A DNA stretch of 64,000 nt from Hymenobacter guriensis. GTDB lineage: Bacteria; Bacteroidota; Bacteroidia; Cytophagales; Hymenobacteraceae. Shown here in pieces: positions 1 through 7,216 of the stretch; position 1 is the stretch's first letter; every line of letters starts with the position of its first letter. The position numbers and the translations under genes were made by a program. Location: contig NZ_JADWYK010000010.1 of the NCBI RefSeq assembly GCF_015773195.1, positions 1 through 64,000 of the forward strand. Reading direction: 5' to 3'. The notes under the pieces are model-generated. The model made no database searches. It worked only from the letters and a program-made list of their open reading frames with translations, and had not been told where the DNA came from.

Positions 1-422
1 GTGCTCAGGCGGGCTAGGTGCTGGGCGTTGAGCTTATCGACCGTGACGGGCGCGCGCAGGATGTTCTCCTCCACCCGCGAGGCCGATACCACTACTTCGT
101 TGATGAGGGCGGCACTGGGTTGCAGGATAATAAACAGCGGGCGCCCCGTAATGCTGAGCGTATCCATCGCGGATTCATACCCGACAAAGGAAACCATCAG
201 CGGCGCGGGGAGCATAGTGCCCGGAACCAGCAGGCGGAAGTTGCCGGCCGAGTTGGTTGTGGAACCAAGGTACGTGCCCTTCAGAAAAACCGTGGCCCCG
301 GGTAAGGGCTCACCGGCATCGGTCTGAACTGTGCCCGAAAACTCTGTTTGCTGCTGGGCAATACTACTCAGTGGAATTCCAAAGAGTAAACCCAGCGTGC
401 ACAATGTAGAAAAGGAACGCAT
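1..422 (-). CDS. TonB-dependent receptor, N-terminal part (runs off window)
   Basis: Reading the minus strand from the ATG at 422 gives about 140 residues before the window edge. Residues 1-22 form a signal peptide ending in SSIAQ. Residues about 25-100 are a carboxypeptidase-regulatory-like beta-sandwich (FSGTV, GEPLPGATVFLKGT, SVGYE-like VSFVGYES). They are followed by EVVVSASRVEENI and APVTVDKL, the usual beginning of a TonB box and plug domain. This is the layout of Bacteroidota outer-membrane TonB-dependent transporters (SusC-like or siderophore type), which import substrates using ExbBD-TonB energy. The barrel and any substrate clue lie outside the window. The upstream region 423-1067 contains hairpins and a palindrome described separately. 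Confidence 0.85.
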   Translation of the reverse strand, partial: MRSFSTLCTLGLLFGIPLSSIAQQQTEFSGTVQTDAGEPLPGATVFLKGTYLGSTTNSAGNFRLLVPGTMLPAPLMVSFVGYESAMDTLSITGRPLFIILQPSAALINEVVVSASRVEENILRAPVTVDKLNAQHLARLS

Positions 423-620
423 AAATGGGAATGAGGGATGGTGAGAAAAAACTAGTGAAAAGGCTGATTCAAGCGTTAATAGGGGGCTGGAGCCACAGGC
501 TTCCTAGCGGCTGCAGCTGCCAGGCCAGCTGGCGGCCCGGCACTATGTGCGGCTGTGCAGGGGCTCCGCCGGGGCCTTCCACCCAGACGAGCACCGAACC
601 GTTCCGGCCTCTGATCCAAC

Positions 621-686
621 CCCCTGTCAAACTAAGGCAGGGGACTACCCGGCAGCGCGAATGCTGAGGCGCTGAAAGCCGGGTAG
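621..686. repeat. two adjacent hairpin-forming inverted repeats upstream of the receptor gene
   Basis: Two inverted repeats lie side by side. The first pairs CCCCTG (621-626) with CAGGGG (638-643). The second pairs CTACCCGGC (645-653) with GCCGGGTAG (678-686), with an inner stem AGCGC (654-658) / GCGCT (669-673). They sit about 200-265 nt upstream of the receptor start, on its 5' side. No U-run follows, so they are not ordinary intrinsic terminators. I see no B12-box or thi-box. They could be a structured leader RNA or simply palindromic DNA. Confidence 0.45.
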
Positions 687-747
687 CACGGTAAATCAAA
701 TGACGGATCACAACCATAGGCAACAAAGATAGGAAGTCAATCCAAAC

Positions 748-765
748 GCAATTAAATCTAATTGC
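748..765. promoter_or_regulatory. 18-bp palindrome GCAATTA-N4-TAATTGC, copy 1
   Basis: GCAATTA AATC TAATTGC: two perfect 7-bp half-sites separated by four bases. The same arrangement recurs at 3205-3222 and 19168-19185. Copies 1 and 2 flank the ParB-like gene block, so a parS-like or operator function is an inference worth testing. Confidence 0.5.
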
Positions 766-930
766 AAAAGATAGGGCAGCGGGGCAATAAACGCGGGCGG
801 CTTACTAGTTTTTTGTGTATAAAAATCAATGTAGAGGCTTATTTCAGTGGAAAATAGGCCAATAAAAAAACTTAGGATTATCACCGCGCTACCGGCCAGC
901 ACCAGCTAATCGGCGGGTGCTAAGGGTGGA

Positions 931-1053
931 TTAGCAACTAAAAAGAGTTGCATTGAATACGGCGACCCTATGTAGTTTAGCAAGTAAAAAACGCAGGTAA
1001 AATGGGGTGGTAGAATAGCAACAGTATAAAGTCATTTGCGTATAATTAGCAAC
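931..1053 (+). repeat. cluster of WTAGCAAC direct repeats
   Basis: WTAGCAAC occurs at 931-938, 1015-1022 and 1046-1053, and again at 1478-1485. A near copy, TTTAGCAAG, lies at 976-984. The last copy in this stretch is embedded in GCGTATAATTAGCAACAA just ahead of the ATG at 1068. These could be iteron-like binding sites or promoter elements. Nothing else gene-like is seen in 423-1067. Confidence 0.45.
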
Positions 1054-1067
1054 AAACAAACTACATC

Positions 1068-1373
1068 ATGGGAGCAACGGACATTTCAGTTAGCGGGCAC
1101 GGTAAAAGCATGAATGACGCTTTTTGCAGACTACAGCAGGAGGCCGCAGACGAATGCGGCACTGATGCCTACAGCGGCAGCTTTTACACCATCAGCGAGT
1201 ACACCGACAAAACGGACGAGTGGCGCAACAGCGGCTTGTCGGCTAGTGAGTTCCTGAATCAGGGCGAGCTACTGGATGAACTCGATAAGCGGAGTGCCAA
1301 TGGGGTCTGCCTGCGCCCCCCGACCAAGGCGAAGGAAGGAGAATATATGTTCGTCGGCTGGGCAGCGGAATAG
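1068..1373 (+). CDS. hypothetical protein, 101 aa
   Basis: A small acidic protein with no family I recognise. It starts MGATDISVSGHGKSMNDAF and carries a central segment rich in Tyr, Ser and Thr (SGSFYTISEYTDKTDEW), and ends GEYMFVGWAAE. The ATG lies 13 nt after the element GCGTATAATTAGCAACAA, the same element found before the ParB-like gene at 1522 and the small zinc protein at 18103. This argues that it is expressed and may share their control. A terminator follows at 1434-1469. Confidence 0.6.
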   Translation: MGATDISVSGHGKSMNDAFCRLQQEAADECGTDAYSGSFYTISEYTDKTDEWRNSGLSASEFLNQGELLDELDKRSANGVCLRPPTKAKEGEYMFVGWAAE

Positions 1374-1433
1374 CCCGCTAAAACCAGAAAAGCGGGGTAA
1401 AAATTATTTGGGAAAATCCAATAAAAAGACCAC

Positions 1434-1469
1434 AAAAAGCCGCTCTACGCAACTGTAGGGCGGCTTTTT
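1434..1469 (+). terminator. intrinsic terminator after the 101-aa gene
   Basis: AAAAAGCCGC and GCGGCTTTTT form a stem extended by CTAC/GTAG, with a six-base loop and a T-run in the 3' arm. The 3' T-run runs directly into the upstream element of the next gene. Confidence 0.8.
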
Positions 1470-1488
1470 GCGTATAAATAGCAACAAC
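1466..1488 (+). promoter_or_regulatory. shared upstream element before the ParB-like gene
   Basis: TTTGCGTATAAATAGCAACA matches the elements at 1035-1055 (one base different) and 18067-18088 (two bases different in the AT core). It lies 33 nt before the ATG at 1522. The conserved spacing relative to genes and the conserved sequence suggest a promoter with an overlapping operator. Confidence 0.5.
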
Positions 1489-1521
1489 GCAGATTCTTCT
1501 TTCCCTCTTTAAACCCGCAAG

Positions 1522-3147
1522 ATGAACACACAAACCCTTTCGCAAGCCGCGCAGCCGGTAACCCTGCTAACAATTCCCCTATCGGCCATCTATCTGGCCG
1601 ACAACTACCGTAGTAGTATTGACCCGGTAGGGCTTAAATCTCTGGCCGAAAGTATTCGCACCGGGGGGCTGATACAACCCGTTGCGGTGCGTCCGTTAGC
1701 GGTGCCTTTTGAAGGCTATGAGTATGCACTGGTAGCCGGTTTTCGCCGCTTTGCGGCCCATGAGCTGGGCCAGTTGCCGACCATTCTGGCAACGGTGCGC
1801 GACATGACCGACCAGGAGGCGCAGATGTATCGCCTCGTGGAGAACATTTTGCGCGAAAATCCCCATCCCGCAGACGAAGCCGTAGCCGTGGGTAAGCTCT
1901 CGCGGGAGGGCATGAATACGGAGGAAATTGCCGCCTATCTTGGTCAGACTGCGCGTTGGGTAACCCAGCGCCGCGCCATAAGTGAGCTGCTGCCGGAGTG
2001 GCTGACTGATTTACGACAGGACAAGCTGACGCTAGGCGCGGCGGAGGAACTGAGCCGGTGGCCTGAATCCGTGCAGCGCCGCTGCTTGGACAACCGTTCG
2101 CAGTACGTGGTGAACGAAAGCACCGTAAAGAATTGGGTGGCCCGCGAAAAACAGGCCCTGAGCAGTGCGCCGTGGCCGCTGGACGATGCCGCGCTGTACG
2201 AAAATGCCGGCGCTTGCACCGGCTGCCCGAAGCGCAGCAGCTGTAGCGTCATGCTGTTTGCCGAACTCGCGGAGGAAGGCAAGGATACGTGTCTGGACAG
2301 CGCCTGCTGGAATACGAAAATGGGGCGGCGTATCGAGCAGGTACTAGCCGAGCAGAAAGAACTGGCCGGGGAGGCCCCGGTAGTGCGCTTATCCACTAAG
2401 TACTATGAGGCACCAGCCGGGGCGGTAAAGCCCGATAAGTACGAGGTCAGCAAGCGCAAGAAGGGTACGGTAGTGGGCGTGTACGTCGATGGGGCCAGCG
2501 CCGCAACGGTGGTACGGGTGCTATTGGCCCAGGAAACCACCAAAGCGCTCGAATCGGGGAAGGTGGAGCTGTCGCAGGGTGAAAAGAACCGCGAAACCCG
2601 CCAGAAGCGACTGCTGAAAGAGGCCGGGAAACGGGTGCTGGCGGAACGCTGCTATCACGCCCTGCAACTGTCCACCGACGAAGCCAAACAGGGCCGGGTG
2701 CGCGTGTTGGCGAAACTTGTTGCTGAGAGCCTGATGCAGGGCCGGGTTATCGACCTGCTGACGCTGGCCGAGCTAACGCGCACGTGGGGGTGGCCGCTGG
2801 CAGGCAAAAATGGGCCGGACACGAAGGGACTGCCTTACCGGGAGTGGGTCGAAGCGCAGGTGCTGCTAACTGCCCCAACGGAGGCCCTGCTGACGCAGTT
2901 GCTGCTGTTCTCGGTCACGCACCGGGGCTTGGGTAGCGAGTGGAACGACAATCAGAAAACCGCTGCCAGCTTGGTCGGCAACCCACAAGTACAGGAAGGG
3001 CTTGATGAGGCGACTCAGGCACTGTTCGAGCGTGAGTACGACCCGCGCACCCTGCGGGCCAGAAAAGTGCCACTTGTCGAGGTTACGCAGCTTGTCCCGG
3101 CTGATGCCGACGAGCAGCCCGGCGAACAGTGCGCACAGGCTGCCTAA
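1522..3147 (+). CDS. ParB/RepB/Spo0J-family DNA-binding protein with Cys cluster, 541 aa
   Basis: Residues about 14-115 are a ParB N-terminal (ParB/Srx-fold) domain, which in true ParB binds CTP. It has GFRRFAA in place of the usual GERR box and ENILRENPHPADEA in place of the EN..R..L.P.EEA box. A helix-turn-helix follows (MNTEEIAAYLGQTARWVTQ, about 130-150). At about 230-265 there is a cysteine cluster (CTGCPKRSSCS ... CLDSACW) typical of plasmid and integrative-element ParB-like proteins, probably a zinc site. The C-terminal half is helical and unassigned. There is no ParA neighbour, so it may be a regulator or a plasmid-type partition protein without its ATPase. It is flanked by copies of GCAATTA-N4-TAATTGC at 748 and 3205. 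Confidence 0.85.
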   Translation: MNTQTLSQAAQPVTLLTIPLSAIYLADNYRSSIDPVGLKSLAESIRTGGLIQPVAVRPLAVPFEGYEYALVAGFRRFAAHELGQLPTILATVRDMTDQEAQMYRLVENILRENPHPADEAVAVGKLSREGMNTEEIAAYLGQTARWVTQRRAISELLPEWLTDLRQDKLTLGAAEELSRWPESVQRRCLDNRSQYVVNESTVKNWVAREKQALSSAPWPLDDAALYENAGACTGCPKRSSCSVMLFAELAEEGKDTCLDSACWNTKMGRRIEQVLAEQKELAGEAPVVRLSTKYYEAPAGAVKPDKYEVSKRKKGTVVGVYVDGASAATVVRVLLAQETTKALESGKVELSQGEKNRETRQKRLLKEAGKRVLAERCYHALQLSTDEAKQGRVRVLAKLVAESLMQGRVIDLLTLAELTRTWGWPLAGKNGPDTKGLPYREWVEAQVLLTAPTEALLTQLLLFSVTHRGLGSEWNDNQKTAASLVGNPQVQEGLDEATQALFEREYDPRTLRARKVPLVEVTQLVPADADEQPGEQCAQAA

Positions 3148-3164
3148 GTAAGGTAGGATTTACC

Positions 3165-3204
3165 AAAGGGCCACGGAAACCGGAAGCGGTTTCTGTGGCC
3201 CTTT
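3165..3204 (+). terminator. terminator-like hairpin after the ParB-like gene
   Basis: AAAGGGCCAC and GTGGCCCTTT close an 18-bp stem (one mismatch) with a GAAG loop. The 3' arm ends in CTTT only, a short U-tract. Confidence 0.7.
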
Positions 3205-3222
3205 GCAATTAACTTTAATTGC
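3205..3222. promoter_or_regulatory. 18-bp palindrome GCAATTA-N4-TAATTGC, copy 2
   Basis: GCAATTA ACTT TAATTGC. The symmetry extends to TTGCAATTAA / TTAATTGCAA over 3203-3224. It directly follows the ParB-like gene's terminator and lies 175 nt upstream of the gene at 3397. Confidence 0.5.
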
Positions 3223-3396
3223 AATCAGCATAATTTTACTTTTCTTTATGCGGACGGGCGGGGGCCTCTGGTGAACAGCCGGGTACTCGCTTTCTGCTTC
3301 ATCCCGACTGCCCCCTTTATTTCCTCCTTCCTATGGTTGCCATTTCAGTGCTTCCTCTCCGCACCGCTGGCTGGTTCTCTTTAGCTGTCCTGCCCT

Positions 3397-4029
3397 ATGC
3401 CAGTTAGAACGGTTGTCGCTCACCAATTGCCAGCTGAGGCCACCGGGGCGCTGGTACTGGGAAATTTTCTGACCTACTTCGACGTGGCGGGCGTTGCGCT
3501 GACCTGCCTGCACCAGGGCCAGCTGTACCACTTCGCGCAGTGGCGTACTCAGTGGGGCAAGATCATGGCGCTGGGCCAGTGCCGCTATTTAGCCCCGGCG
3601 CAGTACGAGCAGCTGTGGTTGGCCGCTCCCACGGGTGGGCCGGTTTCCGCCACGGGCATACCTGCCCAGCTGACCGGGCTCACGGATGAGCAGGTGCTAC
3701 GGCGCTTCTTCCGGCTGATCGCCTGCGATGCAGCAGTCCTGCAATACAATGCCACCAACACGGATTCACAGGCTTTCTGGCAGTGGCGTAATGCGACGGG
3801 CCAGGCCTGGATCAAGCAAGTCGCTACCCGCCGCTTGTTTGATAGCCACCAGCCCTTATGGAATGAGGTACCGTGGAAAGGCCAGGCTATCTGTCCGGCG
3901 ACTTTTGCCGAAGTGATTCGCCTAACGGGTCAGGACTCGCGCAATGCTACGGCAGCCCGTGCGGTCCGCTACAAGTGGAGCGCCGAGCAGGTAGAAGAAC
4001 TAAACCTTAGGCACTCTGCAGGAAGATGA
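3397..4029 (+). CDS. hypothetical protein, 210 aa
   Basis: Soluble, no signal peptide, rich in Trp and Gln; no recognised family. The ATG at 3397 is the first in frame and codes MPVRTVVAHQLPAEATGAL. The C-terminus (about 160-200) contains a basic helical stretch. The stop overlaps the start of the next gene by 4 nt (ATGA at 4026-4029), so the two are translationally coupled and may work together. Confidence 0.6.
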   Translation: MPVRTVVAHQLPAEATGALVLGNFLTYFDVAGVALTCLHQGQLYHFAQWRTQWGKIMALGQCRYLAPAQYEQLWLAAPTGGPVSATGIPAQLTGLTDEQVLRRFFRLIACDAAVLQYNATNTDSQAFWQWRNATGQAWIKQVATRRLFDSHQPLWNEVPWKGQAICPATFAEVIRLTGQDSRNATAARAVRYKWSAEQVEELNLRHSAGR

Positions 4030-4421
4030 AAGTTTCTTCAATACCAATCAGTGAATTACTGGCTCAGTGGGCGCTCCGCTTGTACGTCTTTTTTCTGGCG
4101 TGCATCGTTCTGCGGCACCTGGTTCTGAAACTGCGGCGTCCGAAACGCAAAGCCGGGCCGACAGCAGTTCTGCTTTTACTAAGCGGTAGTTTGTACGCCC
4201 AGGGCACCATGCCCTCCGGGGTTACGGTGCAGAACTACGACTCTACTTCTGTCCCGTGGACGTTGCCCCCGGGCATGAGTCATAAAGAGGCCCGGCAGGC
4301 CGTGCTAACCCTGACCAAGCTGGGTCCAACCCTGACGACGGCCCACCTGACGGCAGCTGACAGTGCCTTCCTCTACAAATGGATGCCCGGCGTGCTGAAT
4401 CCCCCTCGCCGGGTTCACTAA
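4026..4421 (+). CDS. predicted membrane-anchored protein, 131 aa
   Basis: A first hydrophobic helix (about residues 10-30, WALRLYVFFLACIVL), a basic cytoplasmic loop (LRRPKRKAG), a second hydrophobic stretch ending in SLYAQ, then a 75-residue probably periplasmic tail. The start overlaps the upstream gene's stop. No known family. The second segment followed by LYAQG resembles a signal-peptidase site, so a fused or late signal sequence is possible. Confidence 0.55.
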   Translation: MKVSSIPISELLAQWALRLYVFFLACIVLRHLVLKLRRPKRKAGPTAVLLLLSGSLYAQGTMPSGVTVQNYDSTSVPWTLPPGMSHKEARQAVLTLTKLGPTLTTAHLTAADSAFLYKWMPGVLNPPRRVH

Positions 4422-4442
4422 TGTTTTTCACCTCATTTCTGA

Positions 4443-4814
4443 ATGTGTATGTTTCTGGTCTATGTCAATCTCCTTCCAGGCAGCGATAATCATTTCGTTG
4501 CCTACATCATGCACGTGCTGGAGCCCCTGCCGCTGCTACTGATTACCCTTGGGGCGGCCGCAGTCGCGTTTCTGCTGACAGCTACCCGCCAGCCCCGTCC
4601 TCTGCCGCGGCTTACGCAGGGAGTACTGCTGCTGAGCACGCTGACGCTCGTAGGCTCGGCCATATATGCCGGCTTGCTGGTGGGAGCCGCCCTGAGCTGG
4701 TGCCTGTTGCTGCTGCTGCTTCTGCTGGATGAATTTCTGCTGCTACGCGGCCAGGTGTCAACTACAGAAGCGGATGATAGAATTCTCCGCCTTATTCGAG
4801 CTAAAAGACGGTGA
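4443..4814 (+). CDS. small integral membrane protein, 123 aa
   Basis: Three hydrophobic segments (about residues 28-46, 58-80 and 83-100, the last a Leu run followed by LDEFLLLR) and a basic C-terminus ending RAKRR. It lies 21 nt after the previous gene, in the same orientation, and probably belongs to one transcript with 3397 and 4026. An alternative start is the ATG at 4509 (MHVLEPLPL), which would remove 22 residues. Function unknown. Confidence 0.5.
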   Translation: MCMFLVYVNLLPGSDNHFVAYIMHVLEPLPLLLITLGAAAVAFLLTATRQPRPLPRLTQGVLLLSTLTLVGSAIYAGLLVGAALSWCLLLLLLLLDEFLLLRGQVSTTEADDRILRLIRAKRR

Positions 4815-4834
4815 TAATTATACAGAAGTCATTG

Positions 4835-4879
4835 CAACAAAAAACCCCGGTCTGTGCCAACAGCCGGGGTTTTTTGTTG
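4835..4879. terminator. bidirectional intrinsic terminator
   Basis: CAACAAAAAACCCCGG (4835-4850) is perfectly complementary to CCGGGGTTTTTTGTTG (4864-4879). T-runs are present on both strands, so it can end both the plus-strand membrane-protein transcript and the convergent gldC transcript. Confidence 0.85.
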
Positions 4880-4902
4880 CTGCGCCGCTCGCGCGGCTTG
4901 CT

Positions 4903-5256
4903 TTACTGATCTGTTGTCAGGGGCGTTTCCCCGTTAATGTGGGCCAGGAGCTGCCCGCAGAGTGCATGAATTTTTCCACCCATTGCAGCATCATCGGTTG
5001 CCTGCATGAGCGAGTCGGCAATAGCGCCAATGGTATCGACATAGAACCGTTTCATCTGGTCCACCGGCATATCCTTTGTCCATAGGCCAATCTTCATGGT
5101 GCCTTGCTCCTGGCCATCCCAAACGGAAATATTCAGGGCCTTTGCCTGCTGTATGCCCTGCTCAGAGGCTTTACCGTCACTGGAGTGCCAGCCGATGGTT
5201 TCAGGCATTTTGTTTTCGTCGAGTGCAATTGAGAAGGTGAGGACAGAATCTTTCAT
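4903..5256 (-). CDS. gldC: gliding motility protein GldC, 117 aa
   Basis: Starting at the ATG at 5256 (MKDSVLTFSIALDENKMPE) the protein aligns along its length with GldC: a beta-rich start, SVWDGQEQGTM, then LWTKDMPVDQMKRFY, a highly conserved GldC core. GldC is a small cytoplasmic protein of the Bacteroidota gliding set; its biochemical role is not settled. The reading frame stays open 32 codons upstream, but those residues do not resemble GldC, so the internal start is preferred. It is convergent with the 4443 gene and shares its terminator. An IS110 element begins about 160 bp upstream, which may affect its promoter. Confidence 0.9.
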   Translation of the reverse strand: MKDSVLTFSIALDENKMPETIGWHSSDGKASEQGIQQAKALNISVWDGQEQGTMKIGLWTKDMPVDQMKRFYVDTIGAIADSLMQATDDAAMGGKIHALCGQLLAHINGETPLTTDQ

Positions 5257-5457
5257 GTGAGGACAACAGGGTGTAGACTCAAATTTACCGGCTTTACCGT
5301 GAATGGCAGAATCCTTCGCGAAATACTTGCTGCTGGCTGGGCGTGTCCCCATGGGCCGGGCTATGCGGGGCTCCGCTGTTCGCTTCGGTGCTACGCACTA
5401 AACCCCTCCTATCCCTCGTATGATTGCATTGGTTATTTTCCAACATAGCCGAACCAA

Positions 5458-5620
5458 GGAAGCAGGGACACCAACTATCCCTAAAGGCGGAGCGAAGGCC
5501 TCGACCTTGTGCGTTAGAGCCTGTGCCCTGCTTCCCGTTGTTGCCTGAAGACTGAACAGTATAGAGGGAGCTGGCGAGTAGCCTTTGGTATCCCGCATCT
5601 GAACGAGGAGAGTTGTGGCA
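5458..5620 (+). ncRNA. putative IS110 bridge RNA, copy 1
   Basis: GGAAGCAGGG (5458-5467) pairs with CCCTGCTTCC (5526-5535) around a 58-nt loop. The loop contains CTATCCCT at 5475-5482, identical to the genomic flank 5409-5416 ending at the CT core, as a left target guide should be. A second conserved segment (CTGAAGACTG, ACAGTAT, GGGAGC, ATCCCG, ACGAG, ending AGTTGTGGCA) would be the donor-binding part. Its ACGAG is complementary to CTCGT, the core plus right donor. The IS110 bridge RNA principle is established; assignment here is from comparing two copies. Confidence 0.65.
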
Positions 5621-5664
5621 GCAGCAGGGATGGCGCGTATGGTTCCACTTCTTTTCCCCTCTTT

Positions 5665-6693
5665 ATGCCTCCACCTTCTTCTACCCTCCTAAAATACGTA
5701 GTCGGGATCGACATCGCGAAAGATAGCTTTGTCGCCTGCTTTGGTTCGCTGGATGCCGACCAACGCGTGTGCGCTGGTAAACCGGCCACCTTCGCCAATG
5801 ATCTGCAGGGCTTCACAGCGTTGCTGCACTGGGTCGCCGCCCGGCGCGCGAGTACGGCACCGCTGTGGTTTGTGGTCGAAGCTACCGGCGTCTACTACGA
5901 AGAACTGGCCTACTTTCTGGCTGATCACCAGCAGCACCTGAGCGTGCTGTTGCCCAATAAAGTCAAGCATTTTGCCCAGAGCACGGAGCAGAAAAGCAAG
6001 ACTGACCAACTCGATGCCCGCCTGTTGTGCCGCTTAGGCCTGGAACGGGCGCTGCCCGTTTGGGTACCGCCGACGCCTGCCTTGCGTCGTTTGCGCATTT
6101 TGGAGCGCGAGCGGCAGATACTTACGCAGCAGGGGGCTCGTCTTAAAACCCGGTTACACGCCTACGAGCATAGCTACCAGCCAGAGGAACGCACATTGGT
6201 GCGGCTGGCGACGCAGCAACGCCTCATTCAGCAACAGTTACACGACGTTGATGCGGATATTGCCGCGCTGTTAGCCGCGGAACCCGAACTACAGCGCAAG
6301 TTGGCGCTGCTCACCAGTATACCTGGTATCGGGTTGACTACGGCCGTGGTGCTGGTGGCCGAAACGGCCGGGTTTTCCTTGACGGAGAACGAGCGGCAAC
6401 TGGCCTCGTACGCGGGCCTGGATGTGGTGCAGCGTCAGAGCGGTACCAGTGCCCGGGCCACTACGATTTCGCGCCGGGGAAACGTGCGCCTACGCACGGC
6501 GTTGTACCTACCGGCCATCAGCGGCCTGCGCTGCAATCCGCAGCTGCGCGTCTTCTACGCGCGGTTGCGGGCACGCCAGCCCAATGGCAAACCCGGTGTG
6601 ATTGCTGTCATGCGCAAGCTGCTGTTGCTGTGTTACGCCTTATGGAAGCGAGACCAGCCCTACGACGCTTCCTACGCCCAGGTGGTGAGCTGA
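5665..6693 (+). CDS. IS110-family transposase (serine/DEDD recombinase), 342 aa
   Basis: The N-terminal RuvC-like DEDD domain shows GIDIAKDS, VEATGVYYE and KTDQLDARL. A coiled-coil follows at about 140-200. The C-terminal Transposase_20 domain (LTSIPGIGLTTA, then LASYAGLDVVQRQSG) carries the serine (QSG) that attacks DNA in this family. The enzyme joins donor and target at a CT core under guidance of the bridge RNA encoded just upstream. It is closely similar to the copy at 29097-30182, but ends at DASYAQVVS where the other continues about 19 residues, consistent with loss of the element's right end. Confidence 0.92.
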   Translation: MPPPSSTLLKYVVGIDIAKDSFVACFGSLDADQRVCAGKPATFANDLQGFTALLHWVAARRASTAPLWFVVEATGVYYEELAYFLADHQQHLSVLLPNKVKHFAQSTEQKSKTDQLDARLLCRLGLERALPVWVPPTPALRRLRILERERQILTQQGARLKTRLHAYEHSYQPEERTLVRLATQQRLIQQQLHDVDADIAALLAAEPELQRKLALLTSIPGIGLTTAVVLVAETAGFSLTENERQLASYAGLDVVQRQSGTSARATTISRRGNVRLRTALYLPAISGLRCNPQLRVFYARLRARQPNGKPGVIAVMRKLLLLCYALWKRDQPYDASYAQVVS

Positions 6694-6865
6694 ATGGGTA
6701 GAATGATAGGCTGCAAAAAGAGGCTGCTCTGCGTTGCGCGGAATAGTCAGCGCACGTGTGCCCAGTTGCCAGGCCCAGGTATAAAAGGCAACACCAGCGC
6801 AAAGGCGTTATAGGTTTCCCGAACAGATGGTTGGCATTCCCTAGAGCATCTAGTCTACTTTACAG

Positions 6866-6910
6866 AGCAAGAAGGTCCCCGTTGTCGTCAACAACGGGGA
6901 CCTTCTTGCT
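6866..6910. terminator. perfect 20-bp inverted repeat, terminator-like
   Basis: AGCAAGAAGGTCCCCGTTGT (6866-6885) and its exact complement (6891-6910) enclose CGTCA. It lies between the IS110 gene and the 3' end of the convergent PID-CTERM gene and could stop both transcripts. The U-tract is weak (CTTCTTGCTTT). Confidence 0.65.
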
Positions 6911-6946
6911 TTATACAAAGCCTACCTATTGCCAGGCAGGGTTAGT

Positions 6947-7153
6947 TTAGCTACGACGACCTGCGCGCAGCTTACGCACGCCTAACCCTAGGCCGGCCGC
7001 TAATAGCAGTGAGGCACCGCCATCAATGGGCACAGCCGTAGGGTCGTCGGGCTGCGGGCCGCCTTCAGGTGGCTCCTCCGCTTGCGCCAGGGCAGCCACG
7101 CTCGTGCTCAGCCACAGGGCCAGCACACAAAACACAGAAAGTAATCGAGACAT
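6947..7153 (-). CDS. PID-CTERM sorting-motif peptide, 68 aa
   Basis: A short secreted protein: signal peptide to about residue 24 (ending AALAQAEE), an acidic proline-rich linker (PPEGGPQPDD), then VPIDGGASLLLAAGLGLG followed by a basic tail (RKLRAGRRS). The P-I-D-G-G signature, a hydrophobic helix and an arginine-rich end are those of the PID-CTERM sorting domain found in Hymenobacter and relatives; the processing enzyme is not in this window. It lies 63 nt downstream of the giant adhesin, in the same direction. Confidence 0.8.
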   Translation of the reverse strand: MSRLLSVFCVLALWLSTSVAALAQAEEPPEGGPQPDDPTAVPIDGGASLLLAAGLGLGVRKLRAGRRS

Positions 7154-7216
7154 AGACAGGTAGAAAGAAAAAGTAAGGAAAGGGAGGCGAGCCCGGGCAG
7201 CTCGCCTCCAACCGTC

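Larger units (their letters stand above)
5415..6693 (+). mobile_element. IS110-family insertion sequence, copy 1 (right end unresolved)
   Basis: The left end is set by comparison with the second copy. Both start CT-CGTATGATTG, and in both the distance from that CT core to the conserved GGAAGCAGGG is 43 nt. The element comprises a 250-nt left non-coding region and the recombinase gene. The donor-left sequence predicted from the RNA (about ACAGTAT-CT) is not found downstream of the gene, and the recombinase is about 19 residues shorter than in copy 2. The 3' end is therefore probably deleted or rearranged. Confidence 0.8.

Noticed and set aside
423..720. Cobalamin or thiamine riboswitch upstream of the TonB receptor
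   Set aside because: Stems are present, but I see no B12-box or thi-box core sequence.
469..726. 85-aa minus-strand open frame
   Set aside because: Overlaps the structured leader region, Pro/Trp-rich composition and no family signature; no plausible start context.
6971..6980. Right target of IS110 copy 1 at CTTACGCACG
   Set aside because: Only 7 of 8 match to the predicted CTAACGCA, and it lies inside the PID-CTERM gene without a donor end next to it.
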